From Vibrio rarus (GTDB lineage: Bacteria; Pseudomonadota; Gammaproteobacteria; Enterobacterales; Vibrionaceae), in the NCBI RefSeq assembly GCF_024347075.1, contig NZ_AP024900.1, forward strand, positions 1,612,001 through 1,676,000: 64,000 nt of DNA, in the 5' to 3' direction. Positions 62,141-64,000 of the stretch are shown piece after piece. The notes beneath the pieces were generated by a model that worked only from the letters and a program-made list of their open reading frames with translations, ran no database searches and had not been told where the DNA came from. Position numbers and translations under genes: made by a program. The number at the start of each line of letters is the position of its first letter. Position 1 is the first letter of the stretch.

Positions 62141-63271
62141 TCAGCAAATGTTGATTTGCTCAAAGTTCTCAATAAATTCGTCCGTGCTATATGCCTTCCA
62201 CCCGACCCTCTCTAAAGCCATTTTTTCATAGCTATCTAATACAACGGCCAAATTATGTAACGGCCACGCTAACTCCGCTATTATCTTTGATTGGGGACCA
62301 TTGATAGAAAAACCTACTTTAGGCTTAGATAATCGTTGTTTTTTACACAGGTGAAGAACACCATGTACAGCAGGATCTGAAAATTCAAACAAGTCATGCC
62401 AACTATTACTACTGTTTAGAATACCTTGCTGATTACGAAGTTGAATAATCATTTGACGCTGTTCGTGAGTCACAAACATATGTTCATGAAAAGCTTCTTT
62501 ACTATGGCAATCTATACATAGTGCAATTAAATTAGAGTCTAGATTATTACTTTTCACTCCATCTTTATGATGAGTATGTAGTAAATAACTCGTCCTAACA
62601 CCACTTAAGTTGACGTTACACTTCTCACAGCAATACCCTTTCGTGTATTTATAATTTGAACTTATTCTAGGCCAATCAGATGTATATATATCACGTATGT
62701 CATCGGCTCTTTTAGTTGGTAAATGCTTAAAATGGGAGCTAAATGTTGAAAAGAACTCATCCATTGTAAAACGATTAAATATCGTTCTCTTTTCACCTCC
62801 CACTTGATAGCCCTGATAATTCAAATGAGCAAGGCAAACTTTACACACCTTAAGCCCTGCTTCACCTTCAATGTACTGCCCAGAATACTTATTAGACCCT
62901 GTGACAATGAATTGTTCAGAAGTATCATTAGTCACAACATAGCGATCAAAACGCCCTCGCTCGCGCATAATCTTCAATACTTTACAATCTGCCACATGAT
63001 ACTTTCTTCCCGTACTGCCATCTTCGATAGCACCAAGCACTGAAGAACCATGATCGCGAATATAAAGAAGAACTTGGCGACCTTTATAACTAAGTAAGCC
63101 CGCCGATGATTCCACTTCCTCAAGAGAGACTACAAGTCCCTCTGCAAGGTTGATATCTATTGGCTCTCTTGGCGATATTAGGACTGAGCTTGATGAAAAC
63201 TCTCCAGCTTTACTTGGATTCATCAATGTCACAGCTTTAGTGAGTCTAGAAAGGTTAAATGTTAATTTCAT
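62141..63271 (-). CDS. HNH endonuclease, possible Zorya ZorE-like effector
   Basis: A 376-residue cytoplasmic protein. The HNH nuclease module is at about residues 210-270: CEKC, then THHKDGVKSNNLDSNLI, ALCIDCHSKEAFHEH, with two zinc-type CxxC pairs and the catalytic His-His. A further CxxC (CKVC) lies near 140 in the N-terminal part, which I cannot assign. It follows the OmpA-like gene by seven nt on the same strand. In type II Zorya defence systems the order is zorA, zorB, zorE, with ZorE an HNH nuclease, so this arrangement fits. The alternative is an HNH gene that simply neighbours an OmpA gene. Confidence 0.7.
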   Translation of the reverse strand: MKLTFNLSRLTKAVTLMNPSKAGEFSSSSVLISPREPIDINLAEGLVVSLEEVESSAGLLSYKGRQVLLYIRDHGSSVLGAIEDGSTGRKYHVADCKVLKIMRERGRFDRYVVTNDTSEQFIVTGSNKYSGQYIEGEAGLKVCKVCLAHLNYQGYQVGGEKRTIFNRFTMDEFFSTFSSHFKHLPTKRADDIRDIYTSDWPRISSNYKYTKGYCCEKCNVNLSGVRTSYLLHTHHKDGVKSNNLDSNLIALCIDCHSKEAFHEHMFVTHEQRQMIIQLRNQQGILNSSNSWHDLFEFSDPAVHGVLHLCKKQRLSKPKVGFSINGPQSKIIAELAWPLHNLAVVLDSYEKMALERVGWKAYSTDEFIENFEQINIC

Positions 63272-63278
63272 CTATTGG

Positions 63279-64000
63279 CTAATTATTATGTAGTTCTAAT
63301 TGCTTAGTACAAAGTGATGTTACATCAGTAACGTGAGGGTTTTCCATTGCACTTTCCATACACGACTCTAAATTATAATGACTTGGGTTCTCACTGTTAG
63401 CATCATCAGACAATATTCGACGAATTTGTTCTTCTGCATTAGTAATCACTCGAAAAGATACGCGCCTAGACTTGGCCGCATTTTCAGTACCATTATCATT
63501 TAATATCAGTTTAGATGATGAATAACCAACCGCAGCAATATTAGACTTAACCCACTGCCTTTGAGGATTGTCTAAGCTTTTTAATTCCATTATGTAATTT
63601 AAAACGACTCTCGTTCTAGATTGAGACAGAGCCATATTACGGAAATAAGCTTCATTTACAGAGGAGTCTCTATTCCAACCACTAGATGTATGCCCTTCAA
63701 TACGTATTTCTTGAATTGAAAAATGATACTTGCGTAATGTTCTCAAATATCTTGGAATAAAATCATCTAAGATTGAACGAAACTTCCTTGTTAAGGTTGC
63801 ATGTCCATTAGCAAACAATACTTCAGGAGAGTTAAAATTTAAACTGAGTGTATTTCGATCAATTTCAGCACCCCATGACTTTAAATCTTTCTGAAATTCT
63901 TTAACTAAAGCTTGATATATTGCTTCTTGAGTTTGTTCGTATGCTTTGGCAACATCTTTGATTTTATCTCTTTCTGACAATGCATGTTGCATCAATGACA
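63279..64000 (-). CDS. OmpA/MotB-like domain protein, cut by the right edge (possible ZorB)
   Basis: About 240 residues are visible; the frame is open to the edge, so the first in-window Met is probably internal and the N-terminus, where a MotB-type membrane helix would be, lies outside. The peptidoglycan-binding OmpA-like domain is visible from FNSPEVLFANGHATLTRKF to the EIRIEGHTSSGWNRDSSVNE segment, MALSQSRTRVVLNYI and AAKSRRVSFRVI. The pattern (FxxGxxxL, EGHTS, LSQxRxxxVL, RRVxFR) also fits ZorB of Zorya systems. The preceding gene (a MotA/ExbB-like protein if Zorya) would be to the right of the window. Confidence 0.65.
   Translation of the reverse strand, partial: SLMQHALSERDKIKDVAKAYEQTQEAIYQALVKEFQKDLKSWGAEIDRNTLSLNFNSPEVLFANGHATLTRKFRSILDDFIPRYLRTLRKYHFSIQEIRIEGHTSSGWNRDSSVNEAYFRNMALSQSRTRVVLNYIMELKSLDNPQRQWVKSNIAAVGYSSSKLILNDNGTENAAKSRRVSFRVITNAEEQIRRILSDDANSENPSHYNLESCMESAMENPHVTDVTSLCTKQLELHNN

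Noticed and set aside
63987..63995. First in-window start of the OmpA-like gene as the true start
   Set aside because: The reading frame is open past the window edge, and a membrane anchor would be expected further upstream.

Overview
The window looks like the chromosome of a Gram-negative gammaproteobacterium of the Vibrionaceae. The gene order of the formate dehydrogenase block (dehydrogenase, small twin-arginine protein, TorD-like chaperone, polyferredoxin, DUF3306/DUF3305 genes, then divergent fdhD) matches Vibrio, as do the ATACCAATC-ended palindromic repeats and the REP-linked transposase. I cannot name the species. Base composition is moderately AT-rich throughout.

Layout. (1) 1-11.97 kb: a formate dehydrogenase locus. 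A Tat-exported molybdo/tungsto-enzyme (cut by the left edge) and its accessory genes lie on the minus strand. Divergent from them are fdhD, a tungstate-type importer (tupABC), mobA and a mobB-moeA fusion on the plus strand. Together they make, load and mature the metal cofactor. (2) 12.2-23.35 kb: a long operon for an outer-membrane barrel, a Yej-type peptide ABC importer (two permeases, binding protein, two ATPases) and a very large lipoprotein metalloprotease of met-zincin type. (3) 23.4-30.2 kb: repeat-rich stretch with a MITE-like element and a decayed second copy, an RluA-like pseudouridine synthase, a REP-associated transposase with its repeats, recQ and a small rhodanese. (4) 30.2-36.1 kb: arginine-type ABC importer, fadD and two unknown genes. 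(5) 36.1-43.0 kb: penicillin-binding protein 1C overlapping an alpha-2-macroglobulin gene. (6) 43.3-48.1 kb: a 1579-residue helicase with a Vsr-like nuclease domain, a possible antiphage protein. (7) 48.1-61.9 kb: a second copy of the barrel/peptide-importer operon, followed by an M42 aminopeptidase and a separately transcribed second met-zincin lipoprotein. (8) 61.9-64.0 kb: an HNH endonuclease and an OmpA/MotB-like protein cut by the right edge, compatible with the end of a Zorya-like defence operon.

The most interesting signal is in front of the two paralogous peptide-harvesting operons. Each begins with a TTGAT-N4-ATCAC (FNR/CRP-like) site, then exactly 43 bases later a leader of about 265 nt. 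The two leaders have largely different sequences but can form the same helices with compensatory changes. A 9-bp closing helix shares its 3' strand with a hairpin that hides the Shine-Dalgarno sequence of the first gene, so the two structures exclude each other. This is the architecture expected of a translational riboswitch or other regulatory leader, and I do not recognise the class. The operons plausibly form one pathway: surface or periplasmic proteolysis, uptake through an outer-membrane channel, ABC import, and cytoplasmic aminopeptidase digestion.
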